Counted from the stretch's first letter, positions 22,071 to 35,216 are shown. The stretch: DNA of 64,000 nucleotides from Wuchereria bancrofti (GCA_005281725.1 SSBO01000001.1:3456399-3520398), one strand, 5' to 3'. Notes: generated by a model not told the origin, from the sequence alone. A program made the numbers and translations.

Positions 22071-25000
22071 CTGAATACAAGAAATCATACATAGCAAATT
22101 TTTATAATTCATTTGAATTCACAGAATATTTTAGAGAAAAAATTTGGATGAAATGTATGGAATATAGTGAAATAATTTGGAAAAGTAAAGTGCAAATAAA
22201 TAATAAAGCAGTTTCAAATTACAGACTAATTCTTATCGTTCTTTATTTATAAAATGTTCGATAAATTATTGTTTCCTCTTAATGACAGAATTGCCGCAAG
22301 AAATCACTACTGCTTCATTAAGATTGTCGTATTTCAAATTGAAAAGTAGTGAATTGAATTTAAATATATCCCCTGATAGTTGTATCCTTTTCTTTTCTAC
22401 TTTTTATTTAGTCTCTTGAATTATATTCCTATAAATATGCGACACTGCTGCATTTGCTGCTTCCTCCACAGGACACAGATGTTTGTTATTGCCAAACTAT
22501 TTATTATTCAAACTCAGTATTTGTTAATTTTATTGAAATATGCATTTGCAAGCCAATAGTTGAGATTTCATTGCTCCAGCGGTTCTTATACTAGAAGATA
22601 TCCAATACAAAGACTTCACAAAATATCATTGTCACTGTTCTATTGGATTTTGGGAAGGATTAGAATGCATGGTACATTTCGATTGTGTGGTTTTTTGGTT
22701 CTTTGGTACCTGATTCTTTTATGGTTGTTTTCTGTCTAGCAACAATGTTTATTATGTATCATCACAAATTTTCAACAGGGAAAAGGCAAAGCAAACATTT
22801 CGTAGAGAAAATATTGAAATCAGCGATTTTATTTTCCAGTGTTTAAAAAGCAACTTGGCTTATTATGGATAGCAAAATCTAGTTCACTAGTTCATCTCTA
22901 ATTCCGTAGCAGGCCACAAATTTTTTTTTTATTCATCTTTTGAATACTGTGTACAAGTAAATATACGTACCTATTAAGTAATTTGAAGATTTGAAATTCA
23001 AAGTTGGGTAACTATCCTGTTATGAACTTTAAAAGGTATCTGTTTCTTCCTAATGAACTGAATGTCCTCTTGTTTTATTCAAGGATTCAACAGTTCGTTT
23101 TCTCGAAAATCTTAGACAAATAACTTTGTAATGCATATCAGAAAACTCAAAATACATTGCCTGAAAAGTTGGTAATTATTGATCACTTCTCTGTTGGATC
23201 TTTCTCATTATGAAGTATTAAAATGAACTGTTTGAAAATCTACAGCTGCATTTTTAAAATTCGCGAACTTTGTTAGATTTGTGGATTAATAATTCATAAA
23301 GCAGTTTATAATTTTACTGAAAAGAATATTTAGTTAATTGAGGTCAAAGGCCTGGTACGATATTTGAAGATTGAAAGATTAAAATGTCAGAAAACGATTT
23401 TGCTTAGAAAAAACAAGAATAACCAAACTTTAAAATTCTCGAAAATTTATGCAAATTTCATACAAAAGGAGCGCTAACAGGATAAACAAAATATGTGCTT
23501 CAATGTTAAGCATATTTTATATTGTTTCATTAGGATGACTCATCGCAGTCAGTACACTCATGCAAGGTTACATCCGACCGGTTCCAGCTTACTTTTCCGC
23601 TATGGATGGATTCTCCAATCACCATAAATATTAAAATCATTCATAATTTGCTTTACTTATCTCTAATAAATGCTTATTGCATTTATATGATTCTGTTTAA
23701 TCTGAAATTATATATGCTAGGAGAGAATGCGAAATGTATGCAAATTGTATTGAAGAGTTACGCATCTATAGATTCAGTAATGCAATTAGATGATTCTGCG
23801 GTATCACGAGATTATCGCTTGATATCTCTTGAAACGTTTCAGCAAATATCATATCATATTCAGGAATCATTTTGAAATTTGAAGTTTTCATAGAATATGA
23901 AAGGTGCTGAATGACACCAGCCTTGATATGAGTTTTTTCCTGGACTGAATTTAAACCATCCTTGCATCAAATCGATTCAATTTCACCTATCTGCCTAGCA
24001 ATTCTCTTTCATGTGAATTTGAGGTGTAATTGTTCCTTTTGTATCCTCGAATAAGTAATTGTAGATAGGTAAACGAAAAGCATAAACACCTACCTATTAA
24101 ATACCATTATTATTACTTACTTTTTCTACATGCAATTATTATTGTTTATTTTGCAGAGGTAATCCGAAAAATTCATTGGTAATGCTGAGATGAAGCAAAA
24201 TGAAACTTAATTGAGAGGTAATAAAATGATAACAAAATAATAAGAGGCGAAAAAGAATTAGAAGTTTTAGAGGTCTGACGACTGAACAGATTTGATTGCA
24301 AATCTTAGCATAATTGCGTAATAACCAAATTAAAGATAAGCAGCTCACTCATCCAAACTTTTTGGACTGTAAATTGTGGTTTATTTCAAGGATTCATATC
24401 ACAATGAAAAGAAATCAGTGCGAAGATCAACTGATAAGAGCGGTTGGAAAAAAATGATCTACTGGACTAAATCTCAGGAATTTGTGAATGTCAATGCAGC
24501 AAAAATCGATAGTTTGAGTAATATAAAGTCTATAAAAAAATGATTGAATGGAAATTTTTGGCTTATCGACTGAAATTAATAGGTTTCGAAGAATTACTTC
24601 TTTCAATCTGTTCATAGTATTAAATGTAAAATCTTTTATGCATGAAAATCCTACGATTCAATTGTTTCTAAATAATTCCCATCATACGAAAAATTGCTAA
24701 AGAATCATTTTTCAAATAAACCATTTCAAAAATTTTGGCTATATGAAAGGGAACGAAGAAATTACTCATTTCAAGCAAATCAAGCAACATTTTCTTATAA
24801 ATTAATCTTTTTTTTTCATCATTATAAACTATATAAAATGAGTTTTCGTATATTTGTCTCAAATGCAAGCATAAAAAATTACTTCATTTAAGGTCAATTT
24901 TACATGATATAGTTCAAATCAGAAAGATCTATTCATATGCTGCGAAAAGTTGTAAATTCATTTTGGGGACAATAGAACTGCTGAGTCATAAATTTCATCA

Positions 25001-25545
25001 TTAACAATAAAAATTGTTCAAAATTCAATTACTTAATGCAATATAAATGCTTTCGCAAGTCAGACTTGAAATTTAGTTGAAGATTACTCCAAATGAACTG
25101 TTTACTTTTTCTCTTATTAAACACTTGATATCAGAAGAAAGATTTGCTCAATAAACTTTTGACAGAATTCTTTATTCAGTAGTTAGAGGAATTATGCTCC
25201 ATGCTGTATCTATTTTTGAAGGATATAAAAGTCAAAACTGGAATAAAACTGAAAATAAACTGGGTGGACATCGCTATTCGTCGGGAGAATAGAAGATTGC
25301 TAATATTTGTAAAAACAAAATGTTTTTTCATATCTTTTTGAAACTGTTTATTTGATCCGCAACAGATAAGACTTACCGCTTTGGAACGTTGACAAAAAGA
25401 GACCGATGATACTGTCATATCTGTTATAGTGAAGTAAACATTCACTTAATAATAATTGTTTTTTGATAGATATATATATTAATAAGATTGCTTAAACGAT
25501 ATAGACTAACGCTGATACGTAGAAACAAATAGAATAAATTAGTAC
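22071..25545. other. AT-rich stretch, probably intronic on the minus strand
   Basis: No gene recognised. A possible short exon lies around 25377-25423 (-), with a TATAACAG acceptor and a GTAAGT donor. Its frame does not join the 25546-25647 exon unless a second acceptor 9 nt downstream is used. Many small ORFs here are low-complexity. Confidence 0.35.
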
Positions 25546-25647
25546 CTGTGAACAAGTTTGTAATTGACCGGCTGTGTACTGTACACAACTAGAGATTATT
25601 AATGCAGTGATAAGGGTGGACGAGAAGAGATGATGGCGACCTTTCAT
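25546..25647 (-). CDS. Signal-peptide first exon of a putative secreted protein
   Basis: Starts at 25647 and encodes 34 residues: a short basic start (MKGRHH), a hydrophobic core (TLITALIISSCVQYTA) and a likely signal-peptidase site near AGQ, then QLQTCSQ and a GTACTA donor. This is a textbook secretory leader. The mature protein is not resolved; the exon at 21944-22070 is a candidate part. GATA-type words lie at and upstream of the start (25645-25700), a motif linked with intestinal expression in C. elegans. Confidence 0.4.
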
Positions 25648-27740
25648 GATAACGTTAGCGGTGATAGTGATGGTGATAGAGCTTCTGATATAATAACTTC
25701 AAGAAGCCAAGTTGAGTACCATTACATATACTCGTTGGCTATAGGCTTTAGATGATGTTAGGAGGCGGACTTGGGTTACGATAACCAAAACGAAACTCCC
25801 CAGGGGTGGGACTTCCATTCCTTATTTTCCTCTTTTCATTCTCTTGAATGTGATTCTTTGCAGAATATAATTGAAAGTGTGAAAGAAGGACAAGGAAAGA
25901 GGACAGCCAGCCATATACTGTTTGATCATCTTGGCTGCTGAGCTTAGGCTGATTGCGATCAATGGAAATGGACCAAGAGAGGTGTATGTTCTCTCAATAT
26001 TCACATCAAATCCCTTGAATATCTTGAAGTTCCTTTTAGATCCCATCAAACAAATTAATTCTTTTTAATTCCTTTCTTTCCCTTTTTTCTTTCATCTCCC
26101 AAGAGGTCTATGTGTTTAATGGCCAAGGAAGCATACCAAAACTTATGTGTGTTGGTTATAAAAGGATCAACTATGTAGTTTTCTTGATGAAGAATTTGAC
26201 ATCTCCTGAAGTGTAAATAACAGTACCTACAACAATAATGATGCTAATTCCTATAAGTCTAATTTTTAATTTGAAAAGGCTTAACTCCAATGGTTCTGCA
26301 AGAAAAACTACACTTTTGCTACACATATCATGGAAATATAATGTACATAATCATGAGTATTTCTTCCGATCTTATGAAGTAAAAACTAGACAAGCTAATT
26401 GCGTAATATCGACATTAGCTGTCCTTAGTTATAAAGTATCAGGACTGGTGAGTTTTCTTGATATTCATTTCGCAAATTCATTCCTATCAATAGAGAGTTA
26501 GGAAAAATGGCTCTCATGTAATGAATTATTTTTCAACTTTATCGGATTCATCGATGACATCATCTCCAGCTTGAAAACCATTTTAATTTTGCTTGAATAT
26601 AAACACTCTCTGTTAGACTATAAGCCAGCCACATTTCATTTCAAAACAGAATTTATCCTCTTATATCCTTTTCACTGGATAGAAGACGAACAGAAGACTA
26701 ATAAAAAAGAAACTCTGCACAAATCAATTTTATACACTTCATTAGCACGATCGATCTAGCAGTTTTATACTCCATCAAATCAGAACATATCACCGTTTTA
26801 TAAAAATGATCTTTAATGTAATTCTAGAAAATGACCGAAGTTGAACGGATACTGTTGGAGCCACTGTTGAGTAAATAACCACTTTAAGTGAGCAAAGAAA
26901 AACTCGTTTAATATGTTTTCGTTTGCAGAGCTTTAGGTCTTTTGAAGCTATTTAATCCTAAATTTAAATTCGAGAATATTACTACAAACAAAGGCTAGGT
27001 GAAATTATAGCAAGTGAGTCTTGGCCTTCTTAATGGAAGCAATCCTTCTGATTACTTAACTACTTACAAACATACAAAATGCATATCAGAAAAAGACGCT
27101 CAAAAAAGACATTACGGGGACAATCAAATTCGTTGACTACTTAGTTCTAATTGGCCAAGCTACTTCTCAATCCTTATCTTCTCCGTAATATAATCAACAA
27201 TCCTCTGAAAAATTAAAATCGATCTTGCTTTACTATCGGTGGGAAAGTTTGTTAAAAATCGCGCTGTCTGATTTGATGCTAATAAAATAGTGGTTGCTAA
27301 CAAAACCAATTTCTGAGTGACTCTAATAATTTATTTTTGAGAATTTCCTTAAAATGATAAAAATAATTCTGTTTTCTCCTAAATTTCTCACACATGCAAT
27401 ACAAATTTCACACCATCCGGTAACTTCCGAGTTTTATTTGATGACTATTAAAAATTTAATCAAATTAATTCGTTACAACTTCCACATTTCGCTAACTTTT
27501 AGTAAAGCATATTCTCACGAATTATAACGAGAAAACATGAATATCTAAGTAGAACGGAACTGAATCTTTTGAGTTATCTGTAAAATAAATCTAAAATCTA
27601 GCAGTTTCCTCCTAATGATACATAGAAAATCCACGACACTTGAAATATAGGTATGTATTAGTAGTCAACGCTGCCAAATGAGTATATAATCCGTGATTAC
27701 ATATTATGCATGCATTCTGTTTGCAGCACACATTACATGT

Positions 27741-27899
27741 ATGATGCATGCACAAGTAATAAACGGAGCTAAAGCACAGATTTCGGATAAAGGAGAAGAT
27801 ACAACGACTGCGGAAGCTTTTCTTCTGTCCTATTATCTCAGGAACTACTTCGAGCATATCTCGAATGTACTCTGTTGTCCACTACCATTTGACCTCTGA
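27741..27899 (+). CDS. Possible 52-residue ORF, unrecognised
   Basis: ATG at 27741, 14 nt after a TTTGCAG that could act as a trans-splice acceptor; stop at 27897-27899. Codon composition is less AT-biased than the surroundings. The product is small, mixed-charge at the start and has a Cys pair near its end (NVLCCPLPF). No signal peptide and no family recognised. It could equally be a terminal exon or chance. Confidence 0.2.
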   Translation: MMHAQVINGAKAQISDKGEDTTTAEAFLLSYYLRNYFEHISNVLCCPLPFDL

Positions 27900-28019
27900 G
27901 ACAGAATCTCCTTACGTCTTCAATCTAGTTTAATTTGTCATCTCATGCTTCACATCTTTTTTTAATCTTTGATAAGTGAAAGAATATGTACATACATACA
28001 TACACACAAATGTGTTTCT

Positions 28020-28150
28020 GAAATAAATAGGTTCATGTTTATTAGCTCATATGCATACACAAAGTCTGAACGGGAATCTGGATTCGGGTGTTCGGGACAG
28101 CGCTGAAAGAGTACTTCAAAAGATCTAATCCACATGAACCTATTTATTTC
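28020..28150. repeat. 19-bp perfect inverted repeat with 93-nt spacer
   Basis: GAAATAAATAGGTTCATGT at 28020-28038 is the exact reverse complement of 28132-28150. The arms do not extend further. Length and terminal arms resemble a small MITE, but no target-site duplication is obvious. Confidence 0.75.
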
Positions 28151-28193
28151 GTAACGAGAATAAAGGCTGAGGTTCTGAAGGGTTGAATCGTTG

Positions 28194-28243
28194 AGTGATC
28201 TGTTGGTAAATCTATTGCAGTGATCTGTTGGTGAACCTATCGG
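28194..28243. repeat. 25-bp tandem duplication in the parkin upstream region
   Basis: Two adjacent copies beginning AGTGATCTGTTGGT, at 28194 and 28219, diverged at a few positions. They lie about 60-110 nt before the parkin ATG. Confidence 0.7.
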
Positions 28244-28300
28244 GGAGTTACCACCAGTATTTATGGTTCATTCTGACAGTTCTGTCTCGCACACTATGAA

Positions 28301-30655
28301 ATGCAATTATTGATTACTGTGTGGAATCGAGAGCCATGGTATATGCGTCGTATCGGTCGCTCCAGAAACGTTATCGTCGAAGTGGATGGCGACGGAACTG
28401 TTGGTGACGTGGCAAACAAATTGTCAACCGCGCTTGGTATTCCCCACTCTAACTTCCTTCTTATCCTCTGTGGAAATAAATTAACCTACAATACACCGAT
28501 CAGTGCCCTCTTACTTGGACCACAAACGTAAATCTCTCATTTTCCTTACTTAGTCTGCGTATCTGCATAGTGTTCTCAACTTTTAAGCATCTTTCCATTT
28601 ACTGTGACATCAAATTCAGTTTTGAATATTAGGTGAAATGTGTGATGGTTATCACCTATTTTCAGTTCTTTTCTGATAAAATTATCACTTCATTTCTACT
28701 ATTTTTAGCTCGCTAACAGCAGTAGTCACTGAACGGTGTTCATCAGAAGAAGATGAAAAGCAGAAAAGTGGACCCTCATTGTCCGCAAATAACAGGTCAT
28801 CTGAAATCACATCATTTAAGGTCTTTTGTAGAAGTTGCAGTTCATTAAAGAACGGTAAATTGCGCGTCTACTGTGTTGAATGTTCATCCACTTCACTAAT
28901 TCTCACTAAAGAGCCTTCCAGTTGGGATGACGTCCTAATGTAAGATATTGTTTTTGTCCATTAATTTTAAAGTAATTTTCAAATAGACTTTTTTATCACT
29001 TATAATTTTGGAAGAAAAAAATTTTGGAAGAGAATGAGAATGTTTATTATTTGGGACTAGTAATTTCATTAGAATGATATTATTTGAGAAGTTTTCATTT
29101 ATGTATAATAAAAATTTTTAGTGTTTAGACGAGACATCGAGTAAGAAAAATATAAGTGGTTAGATTGTTTTGTTTCGTAAGTTCTAGTTTTAATTTTTTT
29201 TTTCTTGTAGAAATACCATACAAGCCGACTGTAAGGATTGTGAGAAGGAGACTGCAGCACGTTTTTGCTTCAAATGCATCGACTGCGGCCAGGTGTGTCA
29301 TTGTTTCTTGTCCTCGCAATATTATTTGATCATTTTCTGGAAATCTCTTTTTACCGTTATTACCATTTGAAATATTATAGATTTCTATTTCATAGTGTGT
29401 ATGTATTGTCAGTTTTAGGTGGCAGTACCTCTAACACATGTTCGAAATTTTCGTGGATTAGGCAATTGTTCGATATGTTGTGATTCGCATATGAAAGTGA
29501 TTTCATATTTCTCACTGAGTAATAAAAAAAGTTGCATTATTTTAGAAAGTATTACCCGCGACTTCTAGCATGTAACTAATTTAAAAGGTGAGTTTAAATT
29601 CATGTCCTTTGTGTTTTATTTCTATAGGTTGTTGTGCAGTTGAACTGTCATCATCAAACATGCGTGGATTGTTTCTCAACCTATATCAAAACAGCTTTTG
29701 TTGAACATCAATTTGCATTTATCCCACCAAATGGTTACACTGTTGGTTGTCCTGTTTACAATTGTCGTGGTTTGTAATTATTATTGGTGATTTAACTTTA
29801 TAAATATTCCCAAGTTTAGATGATATGGATTTGTCTTTTTTATAATTTCATAAATGTTAGATCTTGAAACTCAGTGAATTGTTGTTTAATCAAAAAAATT
29901 TAATTTAAAATGCTAGACTTTCATTCATGTTCTCAGAAAAAAGTTTGTTCTTTTTTTAATTTTTTTTCACTACTTCCTTTCTCTACATTTTCTATCCACT
30001 GTCTATCGTAATTAGGGTTAGCCAAGAAGTTTTTAGTAAGAAAATGAGTTGAATCAAGGAAGTTAATAGGATAGAATGGTTCCGATTTTTATAATTTATA
30101 GGATGTGTTGTCGACACACATTGTTTTTATCTGATGGGCAAATCGACTTATGACGAATATCAGCGACAAGCAGCAGAACATTTTGTTACGCTGGAACAAG
30201 AAGGAATGTTTTGTCCAAGAGCAAACTGCGGTGCTTCTTTTCTGTGGGAGTTTAATCCATCAAATCCAAAGGTATGTCAATACACTAGTTGGGCTAAAGT
30301 TTGTAGCTGTATATGATACATATTTATTTTTCAATTCTTTCAATGATTACAGTTTTGCAGTTTGTTCATCTCCAAAGCTTTTAAGCAAAAAAAAAATATT
30401 TTCTAGATAATTTGTCCGGAATGTTATGTCTTATTCTGTGGCTTATGTCGACAATTAGAATGTATTTGTTTGGGATCAGATGCGACCAAGAAGACCATCG
30501 AGCGTATATGTCGCAGATGTCCCTCTTGTAATACTCCAACAGAGCGGAATGGTGGTTGCGCTCACATGCACTGTTTGCAGTGTGGTGAGCATTGGTGTTT
30601 TTTGTGCGTCAAGTCATGGAATGAAGATTGTCAATGGAATCACTGGTTCGACTGA
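28301..30655 (+). CDS. pdr-1: Parkin, RBR-type E3 ubiquitin ligase
   Basis: Exons at 28301-28527 (ubiquitin-like domain), 28709-28939 (RING0 start: VFCRSCSSLKNGKLRVYCVE, SSWDDVL), 29211-29292, 29419-29496, 29628-29769 (RING1), 30102-30271 (in-between RING: GMFCPRANCGA) and 30407-30655 (RING2). The small exon at 29419-29496 supplies GNCSICC, the first Cys pair of RING1. RING2 keeps the catalytic Cys in ERNGGCAHMHC (human C431), and the protein ends NHWFD, like the human DHWFDV. Total about 390 residues, near C. elegans PDR-1 and shorter than the human 465; the linker after the ubiquitin-like domain is short. Works with PINK1 in mitochondrial quality control. The symbol is that of the C. elegans orthologue. 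Confidence 0.95.
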
Positions 30656-31563
30656 TGTATTTGGACGTGCCTTTAAAGTATATTATTAGACTTCTATTAT
30701 TAAAACCAATGCCTAGTAAGATAGTACAAATGAAGATTTTACGCGAATAAAACTATAATGTAAAGTCACGTTTGTTTTTCAAGAGTTTCATATAATTTGA
30801 ACTTTTTCCGGTATAGAATCTTACTAGAAGTTACAAAAATCTTATTCCTTTCTTAAAAACTAATATGTTTGTTATTATATGTTTTACTCTTGAACATTAT
30901 GATTTATTCAACTTCTTACTATTTGTAAGTGTATATAATTCCTTAAATTGTTTGTGTGAATAATCTTTTATTCTCAAAAATGGAATATTCTTCTCATTGG
31001 AACATTTGTTTCTGCTCTCAGGTTAATATGCATATCGCGATACTTGTCACCATGGCTTCATTTCTCCAGTAATTCTGAAAAAGTGCTAGAAGCACGTATA
31101 CTGACAACTGTTATTTGACAAAAAAAGTTCTGAAATTAATTACCGGCAATTTAAATTAGTAGCACATAAGTAACATTACCTCTGCCTCTTCTCTTGTCTG
31201 CATATTTAATGTCGTTTTATTGTTTGGTTTTTTGTTTGATTATGGTTCATAACTTTGCTTCCCCTAGTTCTATTTTTTTTCCGAGTGGGAACAACTCAGT
31301 TCACTTGAATTTCCGGTTTACTTAGTTTCGTGATTCCTATGATTTCTTCGTCAAATATCTCAGGCTTCAACATTTCCATGCCTTTTCATAATTCGCTATA
31401 TTAAATACGCACTTTATTCACTGACCAAACCAAACTGCAAAGTTTCCATTGTACCAACCCATGTGATCCACTTGTTTTTTGACAAATCAATAATATATCA
31501 GATCTCATCACCAAATATTTTACAACGATTTATTCCATAATTTTAACAAATACAACGCACATA
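30656..31563. other. Convergent intergenic region, parkin to Pescadillo
   Basis: About 900 nt between two convergent stop codons, AT-rich, presumably the two 3' UTRs. No exon or repeat seen. Confidence 0.5.
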
Positions 31564-34500
31564 TCAATTCGCTGCTTCCAACATTTTCAATCTTTTCTCA
31601 TTTAACTTCTTCTCTTCGTGAACTCGACGTTTAATTCCTCGCTTGATTTTGGAATATACTCGTCTACGTTTTTTCGGTATGAGCATTTCACGTAGTTTGA
31701 GTTCATGTCCCTTAAAACTACTTAGATCAGAAGGAAACTTCAATTAATTTACCTATCCTTCCGAAATCTACGCAGTTATTGAAACCTTATGTTTTAAAAA
31801 ATATATTTGCAAATAACACTTGGGATTTTTAGACCTTAACTTGTGAGTAAAAATCAGTTTTTATATTAGTATGTAATCAAAATACCACTTGAAGTTAAGA
31901 AACTGGACTGAAATCTAACTTCTTGCACAGCTTTTCTTTTCTTTCTAGATAGGAAGAAATTAGCATTAATAAAGGAAAAAGGAAAACGAATAGTCATTTT
32001 CACCTCTTCATTTAGTTTCTTCTGCAAATTTTCTTTATGCATTCGACCTTTATTAACGTTCATAATTGGTACTTCCTTTTCTTTTTGAATCTTTTTCTTT
32101 TCTTGCACTCTGCTTTCTCCCTCAGTTTCCATTCTGTTGGTCACGTTTGCCGATGCTGGAAATTGGGATTTACTACTTGATGCAACAACAAAGTGGTTTA
32201 ATCAGTACTTCGAGAAAGTTATTTTGTGGAACTTTTCCCAACAAAAGTTCTAGAAAAAGAAAAAAGGACCTTTGCTAAACAGGCTCAACTGTTTGAGCTG
32301 CTCTTCATAAGTATTATAATCACTGGAAAAAGGTGACAAATGAGGTGGCAGTATTGCACCGGGAAGATACTTCTTTACTGAAAGGCAACTTCGTCTATTA
32401 AAACTGTCGAAAACCCACTGCGGTTGTACGTAACATCTGCAAGTTTTGATATGAAAAATAACGATCAGCGTGTTATCCCCTACATAGATATGTTTGTTGA
32501 GCGAACAACATGGTCTCCTATAAATGTTGATTAATAGACTACTCCATTTTATAGAAAGGGATGGAAAATCTGAAACACCTGTTAAGATTTTTATGACTGT
32601 TAAGTAGTGGTCTGTCCACTATTTGGTGAGTAATCTGAGCATCATCTTCATAATACTGTGTCGCTGGACAATTTTCCCAGGAAACCAAGCCACCACAGCT
32701 TCTGTAAAATAAAGCTTGTAAAGAAATGAATTAAATAGAACCAGGGTGCTATTGTTTGCAAAGACCGAGACAGTAACCTTATAATAATTGCAAGAACATC
32801 CTTTGGGACTTCACGATTTAACCAAAAACGATAGTTTGCAAACAGCTGTTTTCTCTTTTCGACATCGTATAATTTTTCGTTGAGTACATCATTGACTGCA
32901 TCACCAATATTGGCATCAATTTGTTCCTCATAACTTTCAAATTTCGACAGTGGGCACGCTAAACTATATACTCTTCCTTCTTCAACTTGATCATCGTCTT
33001 CAAGCTAAAATATTCCCAAATTCTTATAAAAATTGGAAGCAGAGTACATAAAAATTCTGAGATGAATGGAACTTTTTTTAAAAATGTAAGCATAGCAAGA
33101 AACCGTGAGATAATGAGAAGGGATGTCATAATATAAAAACAACCTTGTCCGACTTAAAAGCAAGTTTAGGCGGATAAAATAGTCCGATTGACTGATAAAG
33201 TCGAAAGTTGACGAATTCGAGCATTGTAACATAAAATTCCGCGAATGTTGCCATCACAGAAAAATCTACCTCACTCACATGTCCCATGCCTCTATCATGA
33301 CCCACAATCCATGTTATTCGTTCACCCATCACTTCTGCTTCATAATAAATCCCTTTAATTGAAACAAAAACCTGAAACAGAAATAGCTCCCAACATTTTC
33401 TAGTAATGACATATCCCCGTTAACCATCTGCAGCCTCACGGAGTTATGAAAATGATGCCTAGAACTTGAAACAGTATCATAATCTATCAAACTGCCGTCA
33501 ATAGCTATATATATATATAGCTATTGATAAACAGTTCTGAGACTTAGTGAGCTGGCTACGGTAAAAGGCCAAGAATGAATTTGTCGAATCATATGAAAAA
33601 GGTAAACAACTGCTACGTAAAATGGCTGAACTTGTTCAGCGAATTCGATTCGATGATATAATGGTTAAATTCTGCTGTTAGCCTTCGAGACGAAGCCACT
33701 AAGGAGCTAGTGATAATTTTTGTGTGAGGCAAAACTGCAAAAGCAAACAGCAAACATAATGCATCATCCAAATCCCGCAGCGCTGATTCGAACGTCGGAT
33801 ATCTGCAAAAGGTAGAGAGTCATGCACAAAAGTGTGTGTAATATGCAGAAGGCCTACTTAATGTCAAAACACCTATTAAATAAAACACCTTTCTTTCACA
33901 ATATGATCCAGTTGATATTCAGGACGATTTTCGTATAATTTCTTGATACGTCCTTCATCTCGCTTCGCTTTTGCCGTAGTCAGCTTTCTCAAGAATATCT
34001 GAAGATACACAGAAATAATTTAAACTGTTTTTCAGTTAAATTCACCATAAATCGTTCATTCTCGATTTTAATTGCAGCAATCACCGAACCAGCAGGACCT
34101 TGAAAAAATATTCATCAAATTCATGCCACAAATACTTAAAAGGATAAAAGAAATAACATACCTTATATTCCCGGAATTTTCTAATAATTGGTTCAGAAGC
34201 AAGAAAATTGATATCTTTAGCATAATAGTACACTCGATTTTCTGTTGACCCCTTGTTAACTTTCTTTTTATGCAACGGTTCATGAGGATAAACCCCTTTT
34301 AAAATGCAAAGACGACGAAAATCCTTCAATGACAGTTGCAGTTTTTTCAGCGCTCGTCCCCGAGTGATGTAATTGGTAGCAGCTCCGGATTCGTACTGAA
34401 AACGATACTTTCAATGTTGAGAAGCTAAAACCTCAGATTTTCTGACATTAAGTCTCAACAAAAAGATCTTTGCGTCGCGCATTAGCTTCACTGCTAGCTT

Positions 34501-34584
34501 TTAGTCTGACTATGAAGAAAACATCGTAAGAAAGTTAAAATAAATAGCAATCTGAGAAGATATTACCTTTTTTTTGATGCGCAT
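31564..34584 (-). CDS. Pescadillo (PES1), 60S ribosome assembly factor
   Basis: Ten exons. Exon 1, 34567-34584, encodes only MRIKKK. Exon 2, 34162-34395, carries [38 protein letters not shown] and KKKVNKG. Then about 34002-33894 ([15 protein letters not shown]), about 33802-33631 ([15 protein letters not shown]), 33147-33372 ([28 protein letters not shown]), about 33001-32780 (RFWLNREVP), the BRCT domain in about 32701-32575 and 32427-32272 ([20 protein letters not shown]), a Lys/Glu-rich exon at about 32150-32005, and 31740-31564, a basic tail. Pescadillo acts in the nucleolus with BOP1 and WDR12 in 27S pre-rRNA processing. The exon 4 to exon 5 junction lacks a GT-AG pair in the frame that homology requires. 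Confidence 0.95.
33499..33528. repeat. AT-rich perfect palindrome in a Pescadillo intron
   Basis: TCAATAGCTAT, a TA run, then ATAGCTATTGA, self-complementary over about 30 nt. It can form a cruciform or RNA hairpin. It lies inside the intron with the odd splice boundaries. Confidence 0.8.
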
Positions 34585-35216
34585 CGTTCACTTTAAATCG
34601 TTTTACAGGCTCTTCTGCCGTATTCTTTGATCCTATAAGTAAGCATTATTATGTATTCGATCTCTCTATTTTAACAGTAGGATAAACTGAGAATAACAAC
34701 GATGTGTTGCCATGCTATCACGTCACTGTGAGATATGAAATGTCTCATCGGGATTCGCTTGGTTTGATACATTGGTCGGTAAATTGCTCGAAGTTGATTT
34801 GTAGGTCCCATCAGCTGACAGTCGATGTCGAGTTGTGTTCTGGTGTCGTTCTGGGGATTCTCGGACTGCCTCTTTGCGGGCATTTGAGCTTATTAAGCAA
34901 CCACGCTAGTCTCTCGTCATAATGTCCTTCCGCATTCTTCCACACTTAGTGAACGTTATGTCATCTAGTTGCTTATGACTGCTTGGCGAACAAATGTGGC
35001 ATAGATTGGATTACTGGGATTTAAAGATGACTCGAACTGAACTCAATAATTATGTGAAACTTTTGCATTAATAACCAGTGGTGAGACTCCACTTTCACTG
35101 GCTCACATGTAGTATGATCAAAAATTGATCGCTGTTTGTTTTATTCATAAGCATTTAAGTATGGTTTCCATTAAAGAAAATCATTGTCTCTATTAATAAA
35201 ATTCCAGTGATAAAGG
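34585..35216. promoter_or_regulatory. Divergent promoter region of Pescadillo and RPL9
   Basis: About 630 nt between the two start codons. Possible spliced-leader acceptors occur at 34633-34635 (-, 49 nt before the Pescadillo ATG) and 35205-35207 (+, 10 nt before the RPL9 ATG). A short GC-richer stretch at about 34690-34920 holds ORFs on both strands that I read as promoter sequence, not genes. Confidence 0.5.

Larger units (their letters stand above)
25648..28300. other. Intergenic region upstream of parkin
   Basis: AT-rich and mostly featureless. It contains the doubtful short ORF at 27741-27899, a 19-bp inverted repeat near 28020-28150 and a 25-bp tandem duplication at 28194-28243. No transposase-like frame was seen. 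Confidence 0.45.

Noticed and set aside
33620..33810. GATTCGAACG string resembling a tRNA T-arm
   Set aside because: It lies within Pescadillo exon 4 on the minus strand and no cloverleaf can be drawn around it.
34671..34922. Overlapping 70-72 residue ORFs on both strands between Pescadillo and RPL9
   Set aside because: Neither joins in phase to the neighbours, and the place is the divergent promoter.
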